The notes under the pieces were generated by a model. It was given only the letters and a program-made list of their open reading frames with translations, searched no databases and was not told the DNA's origin. A DNA stretch of 64,000 bases from the NCBI RefSeq assembly GCF_004799285.1, contig NZ_SSND01000003.1, positions 451,815 through 515,814 of the forward strand, given 5' to 3'. This document shows, in pieces, positions 8,269 through 17,177 of the stretch (position 1 is the first letter of the stretch; every line of letters starts with the position of its first letter). A program made the translations under genes and the position numbers. Source of the DNA: Aliigemmobacter aestuarii (GTDB lineage Bacteria; Pseudomonadota; Alphaproteobacteria; Rhodobacterales; Rhodobacteraceae).

Positions 8269-10307
8269 CCGAAGACGATGCACTCGTGATCTTTACCCCC
8301 TCGGGCAAGAGGGGGCGGTTCCCGCTGGGAACCCCGGTCCTGACGGCGGCACGGCAACTGGGCGTCGACCTGGACAGCGTCTGCGGCGGGCGCGGCATCT
8401 GTTCGAAATGCCAGATCACGCCCGGCTACGGCGAATTTCCCAAGCATGGCGTGACAGTCGATGCGGATGCGCTCAGCGAATGGAACGCGGTCGAGGAACG
8501 CTACAAGTCCAAGCGCGGCATGATCGATGGCCGCAGGCTGGGATGTCAGGCCAAGGTCATGGGCGACGTGGTGATCGACGTGCCGCCCGAAAGCCAGGTG
8601 CACAAGCAGGTGATCCGGAAGTCGGCCACCGAACGGGTGATCGAAATGGACCCGGCCACCCGGCTTTTCTATGTCGAGGTCGCCGAACCCGACATGCATG
8701 AACCCACCGGCGATTTCGAACGCCTGGCCATCGCGCTCCGCGACCAGTGGCAGATCGAGGATGTCGAGGCCGACCTGCATCTGCTGCGCCGCCTGCAAAC
8801 GACCCTGCGCAAGGGCGAATGGAAGGTGACCGTCGCCCTGCACAAGGGCAACCACGATGCGCGCCACACGATCCTGGACATCTGGCCGGGCTTTCACGAA
8901 GGCGGGATCTACGGGCTGGCGATCGACCTCGGGTCAACCACCATCGCCGCACATCTGTGCGACCTGAAGGACGGGCGCGTGCTGGCGTCGTCCGGCGTGA
9001 TGAACCCGCAGATCCGCTTTGGCGAGGATCTGATGAGCCGGGTCAGCTATGCGATGATGAACCCCGGCGGCGATCAGGAGATGACCAACGCCGTGCGAGA
9101 GGCGATCGACAACCTGTCGCTGTCCATCGCGGCCGAGGCCGAGGTGCATGTGGGCGCGATCTACGAGATCGTCTTTGTCTGCAATCCCGTGATGCATCAC
9201 CTCCTGCTGGGGATCGACCCGGTGGAACTTGGCCAGGCGCCCTTTGCGCTGGCCACCTCGGGCAGCCTGTCGCTGGAGGCGCGTGACCTTGGCCTTGGCA
9301 ACGTGAACCGCGCCGCGCGGGTCTATGTGTTGCCCTGCATCGCGGGTCATGTGGGCGCGGATGCTGCCGCCGTGGCCCTGTCGGAAGAACCGGGCAAGTC
9401 CGAGGACATGGTGCTGATCGTCGATGTGGGCACCAATGCCGAGATCCTTCTGGGCAACAAGACCCGCGTTCTGGCCTGTTCCTCGCCCACCGGGCCGGCC
9501 TTCGAAGGAGCGCAGATCAGTTCGGGCCAGCGCGCCGCCCCGGGCGCGATCGAACGGGTGGAAATCGACCCCGTCACCAAGGAACCCCGCTTCCGCGTGA
9601 TCGGGTCCGACCTGTGGTCGGACGATCCGGGCTTTGGCGCCGCAACCGCGACAAGCGGCATCACCGGCATCTGCGGTTCGGGCATCATCGAGGCCGTGGC
9701 CGAAATGCGCATGGCGGGCCTCGTCGATCCGGGCGGCCTGATCGGCGGCCCCGACCAGACCGGCACCGCGCGCTGCGTGGCCGAAGGGCGCACCCATTCC
9801 TATGTGCTGCATGACGGCAGCGCCGAGGGCGGCCCGCGCATCATGGTGACGCAGGGCGACATCCGCGCCATCCAGCTTGCGAAATCCGCGCTTTATGCGG
9901 GCGCGCGGCTCTTGATGGACGAGATGGGAGTCGACACCGTTGACCGGGTCACTCTGGCAGGGGCCTTCGGCGCCCATATCAGCCCGAAACACGCGATGGT
10001 GCTGGGGATGATCCCCGACGCGGCGCTGGACAAGGTGACCAGTGCGGGCAATGCCGCCGGCACCGGCGCGCGGATCGCGCTTTGCAACGTGGCGGCGCGC
10101 GACCAGATCGAGACGACCGTGCACCAGATCCACAAGATCGAAACCGCGATCGAGCCGCGCTTCCAGGAACATTTCGTCAACGCCAACGCCATCCCACACG
10201 CGACCGATCCGTTCCCGCATCTGGCCGGCGTGGCGTCCTTGCCCGAAGTCAGCTTCAACACCGCAGGGTCCGGGGCCGAGGGTGGCCGCCGCCGCCGCCG
10301 GGGCTGA
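8265..10307 (+). CDS. ASKHA-domain 2Fe-2S protein, corrinoid-activating (RACo/RamA-like, DUF4445)
   Basis: A 680-aa protein. An N-terminal 2Fe-2S ferredoxin domain carries Cys40, Cys46, Cys49 and Cys94 (CGGRGICSKC and LGCQ). A linker follows, then a DUF4445 ASKHA ATPase region with AIDLGSTTIAAHL, NPQIRFGEDLMSR, VDVGTNAEI and GICGSGIIE. This is the layout of activators that use ATP and an electron to return oxidised Co(II) corrinoid proteins to Co(I). It ends in a short Arg-rich tail. It presumably reactivates the corrinoid protein served by the methyltransferase at 3899. No corrinoid-binding protein is in the window, so the partner lies elsewhere. Confidence 0.9.
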   Translation: MTEDDALVIFTPSGKRGRFPLGTPVLTAARQLGVDLDSVCGGRGICSKCQITPGYGEFPKHGVTVDADALSEWNAVEERYKSKRGMIDGRRLGCQAKVMGDVVIDVPPESQVHKQVIRKSATERVIEMDPATRLFYVEVAEPDMHEPTGDFERLAIALRDQWQIEDVEADLHLLRRLQTTLRKGEWKVTVALHKGNHDARHTILDIWPGFHEGGIYGLAIDLGSTTIAAHLCDLKDGRVLASSGVMNPQIRFGEDLMSRVSYAMMNPGGDQEMTNAVREAIDNLSLSIAAEAEVHVGAIYEIVFVCNPVMHHLLLGIDPVELGQAPFALATSGSLSLEARDLGLGNVNRAARVYVLPCIAGHVGADAAAVALSEEPGKSEDMVLIVDVGTNAEILLGNKTRVLACSSPTGPAFEGAQISSGQRAAPGAIERVEIDPVTKEPRFRVIGSDLWSDDPGFGAATATSGITGICGSGIIEAVAEMRMAGLVDPGGLIGGPDQTGTARCVAEGRTHSYVLHDGSAEGGPRIMVTQGDIRAIQLAKSALYAGARLLMDEMGVDTVDRVTLAGAFGAHISPKHAMVLGMIPDAALDKVTSAGNAAGTGARIALCNVAARDQIETTVHQIHKIETAIEPRFQEHFVNANAIPHATDPFPHLAGVASLPEVSFNTAGSGAEGGRRRRRG

Positions 10308-10335
10308 GGCCCGCGCCGAATGTGCCGTAGGATCG

Positions 10336-10363
10336 AAGGGGGGCGTTGCCCCCCTTTGCTTTT
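10336..10363 (+). terminator. Rho-independent terminator after the ASKHA gene
   Basis: AAGGGGGGC (10336-10344) pairs with GCCCCCCTT (10348-10356) across a 3-nt loop and is followed by a T-rich stretch (TTGCTTTTCC). It resembles the hairpin at the end of the dispersed repeat described for 12347-12502 but lacks the rest of that element. Confidence 0.75.
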
Positions 10364-10406
10364 CCTTCGGGAAGTGATCTTGTCAGCGCGTCGGATGAGG
10401 TTTGTC

Positions 10407-10949
10407 ATGACACGGCGCTTTGTATTCCTGGTTTCTGGCGGTCGGCCAAACGGCAATACCGAACGGCTGGCCTATCGTGCCGCCGACGCCCTGCCCGATG
10501 CGGTGCGGCAGGACTGGATCGACCTGACCACGCCCGCCCTGCCGCCCTTCCGCGACCTGCGCGGCGAAGAGGTGCCCCCGCCCGACGGACGGCTTGGCGA
10601 GATCGCCCGCAGCCTGCGGCCCGCGACCGACATCGTCTTCGTGGCGCCGGTCTACTGGTATGCCCTGCCCGCCCCGGCAAAGCTTCTGCTCGACCACTGG
10701 TCGAACTGGCTCGAAGTGCCGGGATTCGACTTTGCCGACTGGATCCGGGGCAAGAACCTGTGGCTGATCACCGTGCGCGCGGATGCCGATCCGGGCGTCG
10801 TGGCACCTCTTGAGGCGGCGATGGAACGGACCGCGGGCTTTCTGGGGATGACCTGGCGCGGGGTGCTGAACGGGCTTGGGGACCAGCCCGGGGATGTGCT
10901 GGAGGACGCCGATACGCTGGCCCGCGCGCCCCGGTTTTTCACCGCTTGA
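10407..10949 (+). CDS. Flavodoxin-like NAD(P)H-dependent oxidoreductase
   Basis: A 180-aa flavodoxin-fold protein related to NAD(P)H:quinone or FMN reductases. It has an N-terminal FMN phosphate loop (VSGGRPNGNTERLA), a second FMN loop (APVYWYALPAPAKLLLDHW, typical of the family) and a C-terminal helix. The ATG at 10407 is chosen because GAGG lies 6 nt upstream; an ATG at 10395 has no such site. The stop codon overlaps the -35 box of the tRNA-Gly promoter. The substrate is not identifiable. Confidence 0.8.
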   Translation: MTRRFVFLVSGGRPNGNTERLAYRAADALPDAVRQDWIDLTTPALPPFRDLRGEEVPPPDGRLGEIARSLRPATDIVFVAPVYWYALPAPAKLLLDHWSNWLEVPGFDFADWIRGKNLWLITVRADADPGVVAPLEAAMERTAGFLGMTWRGVLNGLGDQPGDVLEDADTLARAPRFFTA

Positions 10950-10974
10950 CGCCGCGCGACCCATCGCTTACCTC
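10946..10974 (+). promoter_or_regulatory. Promoter of tRNA-Gly
   Basis: TTGACG (10946-10951) and TACCTC (10969-10974), spaced 17 bp, place the start near 10981, three bases before the mature tRNA. The -35 box overlaps the stop codon of the preceding gene. Confidence 0.55.
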
Positions 10975-10983
10975 AAGGCGCAT

Positions 10984-11057
10984 GCGGGTGTAGCTCAATG
11001 GTAGAGCCGCAGCTTCCCAAGCTGAAGACGAGGGTTCGATTCCCTTCACCCGCTCCA
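10984..11057 (+). tRNA. tRNA-Gly (anticodon CCC)
   Basis: A 74-nt cloverleaf. The acceptor arm GCGGGTG pairs with CACCCGC. The D arm is GCTC..GAGC, the anticodon loop is TTCCCAA with anticodon CCC, and the T arm is AGGGTTCGATTCCCT. The terminal CCA is encoded. It reads the GGG glycine codon. Confidence 0.96.
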
Positions 11058-11128
11058 TCCCCCGATCCTGAACGACGCGTGGCGCTTGCGCCGGGGCGCA
11101 TTCATTGCCAGAAGGGCGGGACCACAGC

Positions 11129-11947
11129 ATGAAGCCAGGCGGACCGAGGATGGACAAACCCGTATACCTTGCCCCGGACACGAACAACACGCTGGTCAAC
11201 CGGCTGCTGGCGCCGTTCTTTCCGCGCTACCGGGTGCTGATGGAACTGGAACGCGAACCGCTGCACATGCGCGGGCCGCTGCGCAACCTGATCCTCAGCC
11301 ATGACAAGCGCTTCCTGTTCCTGCGGAACCAGAAATGCGCCTGCACGCAGACGACGCAACTTCTTTATGCCTATGGCAACCTCGGCGAGACCTATCCCGG
11401 CAATGTCCACCGCGCCGACAAGGGCATCTATGCCGCGCGCTATCGCTGGCCCGACATCCGCCCGGTGTTCGAGGCGCACATGGCCTATCTGTTCACCTTC
11501 GTCCGCCACCCCGAAACGCGCGCCCATTCGGCCTTCCGCAACTTCTTTGTCGATCAGAAGAACATCGCCCGGCACAAGCACATGGGGCCGATGAAGGCGC
11601 ATGGCTATGACCCGGCCCGCGGGGAAGACTACAACTTCGATGTCTTCCTCGACTATGTCGCCCACACGTTCGAGATTGACCGCCTGCGCACCGACAGCCA
11701 CTGGCGGCTTCAGGTGGACAATGTCGCCTGGAAGGACATCCGCTTTGACGCGGTCGGACGGGTGGAAAGCTACGAGGCCGACATCCGCCGCATCTTTGCC
11801 GAGGGCGGCGCGCCGGATTTCCCGCCCGCGCATCTTCTGGCTGAACGCCACAACGTCTCGGGTGCGGCGCGCACGGCCGTGACGCCCGCGCAGCGCGCCC
11901 GGATCGAGACGCTCTACGCCCCCGATTACGAAGCCTTCGGATACTGA
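11129..11947 (+). CDS. Sulfotransferase family 2-like protein
   Basis: A 272-aa protein resembling carbohydrate sulfotransferases (PF03567), which move sulfate from PAPS to a sugar hydroxyl. The PAPS 5'-phosphosulfate loop is FLRNQKCACTQTT (about residues 64-76), and the 3'-phosphate motif is the segment FVRHPETRAHSAFRNFF. No signal peptide or membrane anchor is seen, unlike eukaryotic Golgi members. The frame is open from a TTG at 11105, and ATGs occur at 11129 and 11150, so the start is uncertain. Its acceptor is probably a surface polysaccharide or lipid. No PAPS synthesis gene is nearby. Confidence 0.72.
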   Translation: MKPGGPRMDKPVYLAPDTNNTLVNRLLAPFFPRYRVLMELEREPLHMRGPLRNLILSHDKRFLFLRNQKCACTQTTQLLYAYGNLGETYPGNVHRADKGIYAARYRWPDIRPVFEAHMAYLFTFVRHPETRAHSAFRNFFVDQKNIARHKHMGPMKAHGYDPARGEDYNFDVFLDYVAHTFEIDRLRTDSHWRLQVDNVAWKDIRFDAVGRVESYEADIRRIFAEGGAPDFPPAHLLAERHNVSGAARTAVTPAQRARIETLYAPDYEAFGY

Positions 11948-11976
11948 AACAGGTCCGGACCAAAGAGGAGAAACCC

Positions 11977-12327
11977 ATGTCCGAAATCAAGCGTATCGGC
12001 ACCGGCCCCCGCATGAGCGAGGCGGTCTGCTACAATGGCATCGTCTGGCTTGCAGGCCAGGTCGGCAATCCCGGCGACAGCGTGGCCGACCAGACCCGCC
12101 AGTGCCTGGCCGAGGTCGACCGGATCCTGGCCGCGGCCGGCACCGACAAGACGCGGATCCTGTCGGCACAGATCTGGCTGGCCGACATCGCCAGCTTTGC
12201 CGAGATGAACGCCGTCTGGGATGCCTGGGTGCCCCAGGGCCACACACCCGCCCGCGCCACCGGCGAGGCCCGGCTGGCGGCACCCGACTACAAGGTCGAG
12301 GTGATAGTCACCGCGGCACTGAAGTAA
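11977..12327 (+). CDS. RidA family protein (YjgF/YER057c/UK114)
   Basis: A 116-aa trimeric-fold protein. RidA proteins hydrolyse reactive enamine/imine intermediates released by PLP enzymes. Family features seen are RIGTGPRMSEAVCYNG, VWLAGQVG and the conserved C-terminal ARATGEARLAAPDYKVEVIV. The glycine and arginine of the active cleft appear in GPRMSE and PARATGEA. A strong Shine-Dalgarno (AGAGGAG) precedes the ATG, 29 bp after the sulfotransferase stop, so the two are likely co-transcribed. Terminator hairpin at 12347. Confidence 0.92.
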   Translation: MSEIKRIGTGPRMSEAVCYNGIVWLAGQVGNPGDSVADQTRQCLAEVDRILAAAGTDKTRILSAQIWLADIASFAEMNAVWDAWVPQGHTPARATGEARLAAPDYKVEVIVTAALK

Positions 12328-12346
12328 CCGGCGTTTCGAAAAAAAG

Positions 12347-12502
12347 AGAGGGGGGCTGTCTGCCCCCCTCTTTGGCTGCGCCAAATTCACCCCCCGAGGG
12401 TATTTTCGCCAGGTTGAAAGACAATTTGAATCAAACTGGTTTCACTTTGGTCGAAATATCCCGGGGGTGAGGGCCGCAGGCCCGAGGGGGCAGAGCCCCC
12501 TC
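12347..12502. repeat. Dispersed G-rich intergenic hairpin repeat, copy 1
   Basis: A composite element between the convergent ridA and pgi genes. It has three parts: (i) a terminator-like hairpin GAGGGGGGC / GCCCCCCTC with loop TGTCT and trailing TTT (12347-12373); (ii) a long imperfect inverted repeat in which the arm near 12383-12404 (complement of AAATACCCTCGGGGGGTGAA) faces AAATATCCCGGGGGTGAGGG near 12454-12473; (iii) a hairpin GAGGGGGCAGAGCCCCCTC (12484-12502). Close copies lie at 44619-44780 and 61229-61389, a half copy at 57196-57270 and a fragment at 24133-24175. It probably terminates transcription from both sides. Confidence 0.85.
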
Positions 12503-12540
12503 AAAGGCCCAATCACGGCACAAGATCACGGCGCACAAGA

Positions 12541-14142
12541 TCACGGCGCAAGACGGGCGATCAGCGCGCGGGTCGAGGCGTCCTTGCCGGTCGCGGGCGC
12601 CGTCCCTGCGAGGATCGGCTGCACGGCCAGCGCCAGTTCCTTGCCCAGTTCCACCCCCCACTGGTCATAGGAGTTGATCCCCAGGATCACCCCTTCGACA
12701 AAGACGCGGTGTTCGTAAAGCGCGATGATCTGGCCAAGGGTGAAGGGCGTCAGTTTCGGAATGACCAGGGTGGTCGAGGGCCGATTGCCGGGAAACACCC
12801 GGTGGCGGGCCTGCCTTTCCAGTTCGTCCCCGGCAAGCCCCTTCCGGGCCATCGCCGCGCGCGCCTCGTCAAGGCTGCGGCCGCGCATCAGCGCCTCGGA
12901 TTGCGCAAGGCAGTTCGCGACCAGAAGCTGGTGCTGGTGGGCCAGATCGGGCTCGTGCCCCTCTCGCGCGACGATGAATTCGCAAGGCACGATCCGGGTG
13001 CCCTGGTGGATCAGCTGATAGAAGGCATGCTGTCCATTGGTGCCCGGTTCGCCCCAGACCACGGGGCCGGAATGGAGCGCGAGGTCCTGGCCATCCATCG
13101 CCACGCGCTTGCCGTTCGATTCCATCTCGAGCTGTTGCAGATAGGCCGGAAGCCGGGCGAGGCGCTGGTCATAGGGCAGGACGGCGCGGGTGGCATGGCC
13201 CTGCACCTGATTGTGCCAGATCCCCACCAGGGCCAGCAGGACGGGCAGGTTCCGCGCGGCAGGCGCGCTGCGGAAATGGGCATCCATCGCAGCCCCGCCG
13301 GCGAGGAAGGCGTCGAAATCGTCCGGCCCGACCGCGATCATCAGCGCAAGGCCGATCGGCCCCCACATCGAATAGCGCCCGCCGACCCAGTCCTCGAAGC
13401 CGAAGACGCGGGACGGGTCGATGCCGAAGGCCGCCGTTCGATCAAGCGCGGTCGAGACGGCGGCGAACTGCGCCGCCGGATCGTCCACGCGCGTCGCCAT
13501 CCAGCGTTTCGCGGTTTCGGCATTGGTCATCGTCTCGATGGTCGTGAAGGTCTTGGAGGCGACGATGACCAGGGTCGTTTCCGGATCGAGCCCCTTCAGC
13601 GTGTCGGCGATATGCGCGCCATCGACGTTCGAGACGAAATGGCAGCGCGGCCCGTCGTGGAAGGGGGCAAGCGCAAGTGTCGCCATCGCCGGGCCGAGGT
13701 CGGACCCGCCGATGCCGATGTTGACCACATCGGTGATCGCCCCGCCCTGCCCCCGGAACCGCCCCTCGCGCACGTCACGGGCAAAGGCCGACATGCGCGC
13801 ATGCACCGCGCGGACGCCGGGCATCACGTCCTGCCCCTCGACGATGACCGATCCGCCGAGGTTGCGCAGCGCGGTGTGCAGAACGGCGCGGTCTTCGGTT
13901 TCGTTGATCCGCGCGCCCGAGAACATCGCCTCGCGCCGGTCGGCAAGGCCCGAGGCCCCGGCCAGATCCAGCAGGAGCGACAGCGCGCCCCGGTCGATGT
14001 TCGTCTTCGCGAAATCGAAAAACAGCCCCCCGTCGGCGACCGAAAAATCCTCCATCCGGCCGGGGTCGGCCAAAAGATCGGCGATCCGCCGGCCTTCGGT
14101 GGTGCGGTTGTTCTCGGCCAGTGCGGTCCAGATCTGCTGCAT
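12541..14142 (-). CDS. pgi: Glucose-6-phosphate isomerase
   Basis: A 533-aa enzyme interconverting glucose-6-phosphate and fructose-6-phosphate. Family signatures are [50 protein letters not shown] (first half of the PGI signature) and the [23 protein letters not shown] segment. The start lies 26 bp downstream of the zwf stop, so both are probably one unit driven by the zwf promoter. In R. sphaeroides a 6-phosphogluconolactonase gene sits between them; here it does not. The mRNA runs into the hairpin repeat at 12347-12502. Confidence 0.96.
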   Translation of the reverse strand: MQQIWTALAENNRTTEGRRIADLLADPGRMEDFSVADGGLFFDFAKTNIDRGALSLLLDLAGASGLADRREAMFSGARINETEDRAVLHTALRNLGGSVIVEGQDVMPGVRAVHARMSAFARDVREGRFRGQGGAITDVVNIGIGGSDLGPAMATLALAPFHDGPRCHFVSNVDGAHIADTLKGLDPETTLVIVASKTFTTIETMTNAETAKRWMATRVDDPAAQFAAVSTALDRTAAFGIDPSRVFGFEDWVGGRYSMWGPIGLALMIAVGPDDFDAFLAGGAAMDAHFRSAPAARNLPVLLALVGIWHNQVQGHATRAVLPYDQRLARLPAYLQQLEMESNGKRVAMDGQDLALHSGPVVWGEPGTNGQHAFYQLIHQGTRIVPCEFIVAREGHEPDLAHQHQLLVANCLAQSEALMRGRSLDEARAAMARKGLAGDELERQARHRVFPGNRPSTTLVIPKLTPFTLGQIIALYEHRVFVEGVILGINSYDQWGVELGKELALAVQPILAGTAPATGKDASTRALIARLAP

Positions 14143-14168
14143 CGTCCTTTGTTCCCCCTGGCGCCCTG

Positions 14169-15623
14169 TCAGTCGCGAATCTCGCGCCAGCGGCGCCCGT
14201 CCCTGTGCATCAGCATCAAGGCATCTTCGGGGCCGGACGAGCCCGGATCATATCCCTGCGGGCGGTCGCCGCGGTCTTCCCAGCCGCGGATCACCGGATC
14301 GGTCCAGGCCCAGGCGGCCTCTACCTCGTCTCCGCGCATGAACAGGGTCTGGTTGCCCCGGATCACATCCATGATCAGCCGTTCGTAGGCATCGGGAATG
14401 TCGGTGCCGTTCTCGCCCAGGGCTTCGGCGAAGGACATGTCCAGCGGCACCTGCACCAGGCGCATCCCGCCCGGACCGGGTTCCTTGATCATCACCTTCA
14501 GGTTCATGCCTTCGTCGGGCTGAAGCCGGATCACCAGCACATTTTCACGCCAGCCCTTTTCATCGTCGAAGATGGAATGGGGCGGTTCCTTGAAGGTGAT
14601 GGCGATCTCGGAGGCGCGGGCGCGCAGCCGCTTGCCCGTGCGCAGGTAGAAGGGCGTGCCCTTCCAGCGCCAGTTCGAGACATGGACCTTCAGCGCGATA
14701 TAGCTTTCGGTGGTGCTGTCGGGGTTTTCGGAATGATCGACATAGCCCGCCTGACCGCCGCCCGCGCGATACTGCCCGCGCACGATGTCCTGCGGCTGCA
14801 CGGGATCAAGCGCGCGGATCACCTTGAGCTTTTCGTCGCGCACCGCATCGGGATCGAAGTGATAGGGCGGCTCCATCGCGATCAGGCAGAGAAGCTGCAT
14901 GATGTGGTTCTGCACCATGTCCCGCATAGCGCCCGACCTGTCGTAATAGGCGCCCCGCCCCTCGACGCTGACGGTTTCGGCCACCGTGATCTGCACGTGG
15001 TCGACGTATTGCGCATTCCAAAGCGGCTCGAACAGGATGTTGGCGAAGCGGACCGCCATCAGGTTCTGGACCGTTTCCTTGCCCAGGTAATGGTCGATCC
15101 GGTAGATCTGATGTTCGTCGAAATGCCGCGCGAGGGTGGCGTTCAGGGCGCGCGCGCTGTCCAGATCATGGCCGAAGGGCTTTTCCACCACGATGCGCGA
15201 TTGCGCATCGGCGATGCCGTGCTTGTGGAGCCGTTCGGCCAGGTCGCCGAACAGCGACGGGGCGACCGAGAAATAGAAGGCGCGGACCATGCCCTTGCGC
15301 ATCTCGGCCTTGAGGCTGGGCCAGCCGGCCTCGCCCTTCGCGTCGATGGTGACATAGTCGACACGGTCGAGGAAGGCATCGATAGTGGCGGCGTCCCGCT
15401 TTTCGGCGCTGACATGTTCGTCGATCGCCTCGCGCACCACCGCGCGGAAGGCTTCGACCGTCATTTCGGACCGGGCCGCGCCGATGATCGCGCTGTCGGC
15501 GGGCATCTGCCCGGCCCAGAACCGGCGATAGAGACCGGGCAGGATCTTGCGGCGGGCAAGGTCGCCGGTTGCACCGAAGACGACCAGATCGAAGGGATCG
15601 ACCGGAATGACGCGCGAGACCAT
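14169..15623 (-). CDS. zwf: Glucose-6-phosphate 1-dehydrogenase
   Basis: A 484-aa enzyme oxidising glucose-6-phosphate to 6-phosphogluconolactone, the entry to the Entner-Doudoroff and oxidative pentose-phosphate routes. Signatures are the dinucleotide loop [28 protein letters not shown] and the active-site peptide [10 protein letters not shown]. The frame is open upstream to 15722, but the ATG at 15623 has AAGGAG 8-9 nt before it and matches the usual N-terminus. Promoter boxes (15694-15722) and the palindrome GTTAGCGCTAAC at 15651-15662 in the leader point to repression by a LacI-type regulator. Confidence 0.96.
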   Translation of the reverse strand: MVSRVIPVDPFDLVVFGATGDLARRKILPGLYRRFWAGQMPADSAIIGAARSEMTVEAFRAVVREAIDEHVSAEKRDAATIDAFLDRVDYVTIDAKGEAGWPSLKAEMRKGMVRAFYFSVAPSLFGDLAERLHKHGIADAQSRIVVEKPFGHDLDSARALNATLARHFDEHQIYRIDHYLGKETVQNLMAVRFANILFEPLWNAQYVDHVQITVAETVSVEGRGAYYDRSGAMRDMVQNHIMQLLCLIAMEPPYHFDPDAVRDEKLKVIRALDPVQPQDIVRGQYRAGGGQAGYVDHSENPDSTTESYIALKVHVSNWRWKGTPFYLRTGKRLRARASEIAITFKEPPHSIFDDEKGWRENVLVIRLQPDEGMNLKVMIKEPGPGGMRLVQVPLDMSFAEALGENGTDIPDAYERLIMDVIRGNQTLFMRGDEVEAAWAWTDPVIRGWEDRGDRPQGYDPGSSGPEDALMLMHRDGRRWREIRD

Positions 15624-15650
15624 GGGTGCGGCTCCTTCTGTGGCAGCGCC

Positions 15651-15662
15651 GTTAGCGCTAAC
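15651..15662. promoter_or_regulatory. Candidate CceR-type (LacI family) operator of zwf
   Basis: GTTAGCGCTAAC is a perfect 12-bp palindrome with a central CG, as expected for LacI-family sites. It lies 28 bp upstream of the zwf ATG and downstream of the predicted start of transcription, a position where a bound repressor would block elongation. Variants precede both gap genes (62490-62520 and 63807-63824). Confidence 0.7.
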
Positions 15663-15693
15663 GCAGGGCCCTTCTAAACCCCGTCGGCGGGCG

Positions 15694-15722
15694 AGTCTAG
15701 CACCCTCTCGCAGGCGCGGCAA
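15694..15722 (-). promoter_or_regulatory. Candidate zwf promoter
   Basis: On the minus strand TTGCCG (15717-15722) and TAGACT (15694-15699) are 17 bp apart, giving a start near 15687, about 25 bp before the operator palindrome. The boxes were chosen by eye. Confidence 0.5.
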
Positions 15723-15770
15723 AACTCTGATGTCCGGGTGTGGCGGCGAGGGCGCGGCGGACCTGTGCGA

Positions 15771-16355
15771 TCAGGCTTCCAGTTCCGTGTCCCAATACAG
15801 GAAATCCATCCAGCTTTCGTGCAGGTGGTTCGGCGGGAAGCGGCGACCATGGGCCAGCATCTCTTCCGGCAGGGGCTGCCGGGGTACGCGGGCAAGCACC
15901 ATCCCGGACTGCCGGAGCGTCTTGTTCGCCTTCTTCAGGTTGCAGGGCGAACAGGCCGCCACGACGTTTTCCCAGCTGGTAATGCCCCCGCGTGACCGGG
16001 GCACGACATGATCGAAGGTCAGGTCGCCCTTCGAACCGCAGTACTGGCAGCAGAATTCGTCCCTCAGAAAAAGATTGAAGCGCGTGAAGGCCACGCGCTT
16101 CTGGGGTTTGACGAAATCCTTCAGCACCACGACCGAGGGTATCCGGAACTCGGCCCGCTGGCTTCGCACGACCTGATCGTATTCGGCCACGATCTGCACC
16201 CGGTCGAGGAAGGCCGCCTTGATCGCCTCCTGCCAGGGCCAGAGCGACAGCGGGTAATATGAAAGCGGGCGGTAATCGGCATTCAACACCAGCGCGGGAT
16301 ACTGTTTCAGCCCCGCCGGTTCCCGCACGAATGTCTGCCTGAAATCGCCGTCCAT
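15771..16355 (-). CDS. HNH endonuclease family protein
   Basis: A 194-aa protein with a C-terminal HNH module: CQYCGSKGDLTFDHVVPRSRGG, then SWENVVAACSPCNLKKANKTL. It has two CxxC zinc pairs, the catalytic His in DHV and the Asn/His of the beta-beta-alpha metal fold. The N-terminal half (ALVLNADYRPLSYYPLSLW) is typical of the widespread chromosomal HNH family, which is not linked to restriction systems and has no settled function. The ATG at 16355 has GGAG about 10 nt upstream. It lies just upstream of zwf on the same strand, but the zwf promoter separates them. Confidence 0.88.
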   Translation of the reverse strand: MDGDFRQTFVREPAGLKQYPALVLNADYRPLSYYPLSLWPWQEAIKAAFLDRVQIVAEYDQVVRSQRAEFRIPSVVVLKDFVKPQKRVAFTRFNLFLRDEFCCQYCGSKGDLTFDHVVPRSRGGITSWENVVAACSPCNLKKANKTLRQSGMVLARVPRQPLPEEMLAHGRRFPPNHLHESWMDFLYWDTELEA

Positions 16356-16514
16356 ACCCGAAGACTCCGCTTTCGTCCCGCCTGCTTGCCACAGACCAGG
16401 ACGGGGAGCCCCGCCCCGGTTGCCCACGACTATATATCGCGTGATGCATCAGGCAAGCCCCGCAATATGCGGTGGCCCATGCCTGACACGGGGATGTGAC
16501 GGGGCTGTGACGGA

Positions 16515-17177
16515 TCAGGCGGGCAGCCGTTCCTTCAGGAAGGACAGCGCAACCGACAGCCCGTCGGGCGCGATGCCGTGGCCCGTGCCCTGCATGACAT
16601 GGCCATAGGTTTCAAACCCCGCCCCGACCAGGGCGTTGCCCGCCAGCGACATGTCCTGGAACGGCACGACCGGATCGGCATCGCCGTGGATCAACAGCAC
16701 GGGCGGCTTCACCCGCGCTTCGGCGGCAAGCGTTTCCGGCGCCAGAAGGCGGCCCGAAAAGGCCACCACCCCGGCAATCGCCCGGTCGCGACGGGGCGCG
16801 ATATGCAGGCTGATCATCGTGCCCTGCGAAAACCCGACCAGCGCCAGCGAATCGGGTTCAAGCCCTTCGTCGGCCAGGCGGGCATCCAGAAAGGCGTTCA
16901 GATCTTCGGCCGCGCGCACAAGACCCTGGCGCGCTGCCTCTTCCGATGACCCGTCAAGCCAGGGAATCGGAAACCACTGATATCCGAACGGGTTGCCGGC
17001 GCAGTTCTCGGGCGCGTCGGGGGCCAGAAAGACCGTATCGGGCAGATGCGGCGCCAGCGGATCGGCCAGCCCCAGCAGATCGGCCCCGTCCGCGCCATAG
17101 CCGTGCACGAAGACGACCATGCTTTTCGCCTGCCCCGATTTCGGCGCACGCCGACCGAAGTTCAACTCCCGCGTCAC
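16515..17177 (-). CDS. Alpha/beta-hydrolase (carboxylesterase/phospholipase YpfH-like)
   Basis: A 220-aa carboxylesterase-type alpha/beta hydrolase. It has the oxyanion segment VVFVHGYGADGADL, nucleophile Ser in ALVGFSQGTM, acid in LIHGDADPVVPF and His in GTGHGI. It starts at GTG 17177: GGGAGGG lies 6-7 nt upstream, and GTGA overlaps the stop of the glycosylase gene, so the two are translationally coupled. A longer reading would run into the upstream gene. No signal peptide, so probably cytoplasmic. The natural ester substrate is unknown. Confidence 0.88.
   Translation of the reverse strand: MTRELNFGRRAPKSGQAKSMVVFVHGYGADGADLLGLADPLAPHLPDTVFLAPDAPENCAGNPFGYQWFPIPWLDGSSEEAARQGLVRAAEDLNAFLDARLADEGLEPDSLALVGFSQGTMISLHIAPRRDRAIAGVVAFSGRLLAPETLAAEARVKPPVLLIHGDADPVVPFQDMSLAGNALVGAGFETYGHVMQGTGHGIAPDGLSVALSFLKERLPA

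Noticed and set aside
12709..14388. Long plus-strand frame opposite pgi and the end of zwf
   Set aside because: Both strands are open because of high GC. pgi and zwf motifs on the minus strand are unmistakable.
15771..16355. HNH protein as a part of a defence or restriction system
   Set aside because: No methylase, nuclease partner or mobile context; this HNH family is a common single chromosomal gene.
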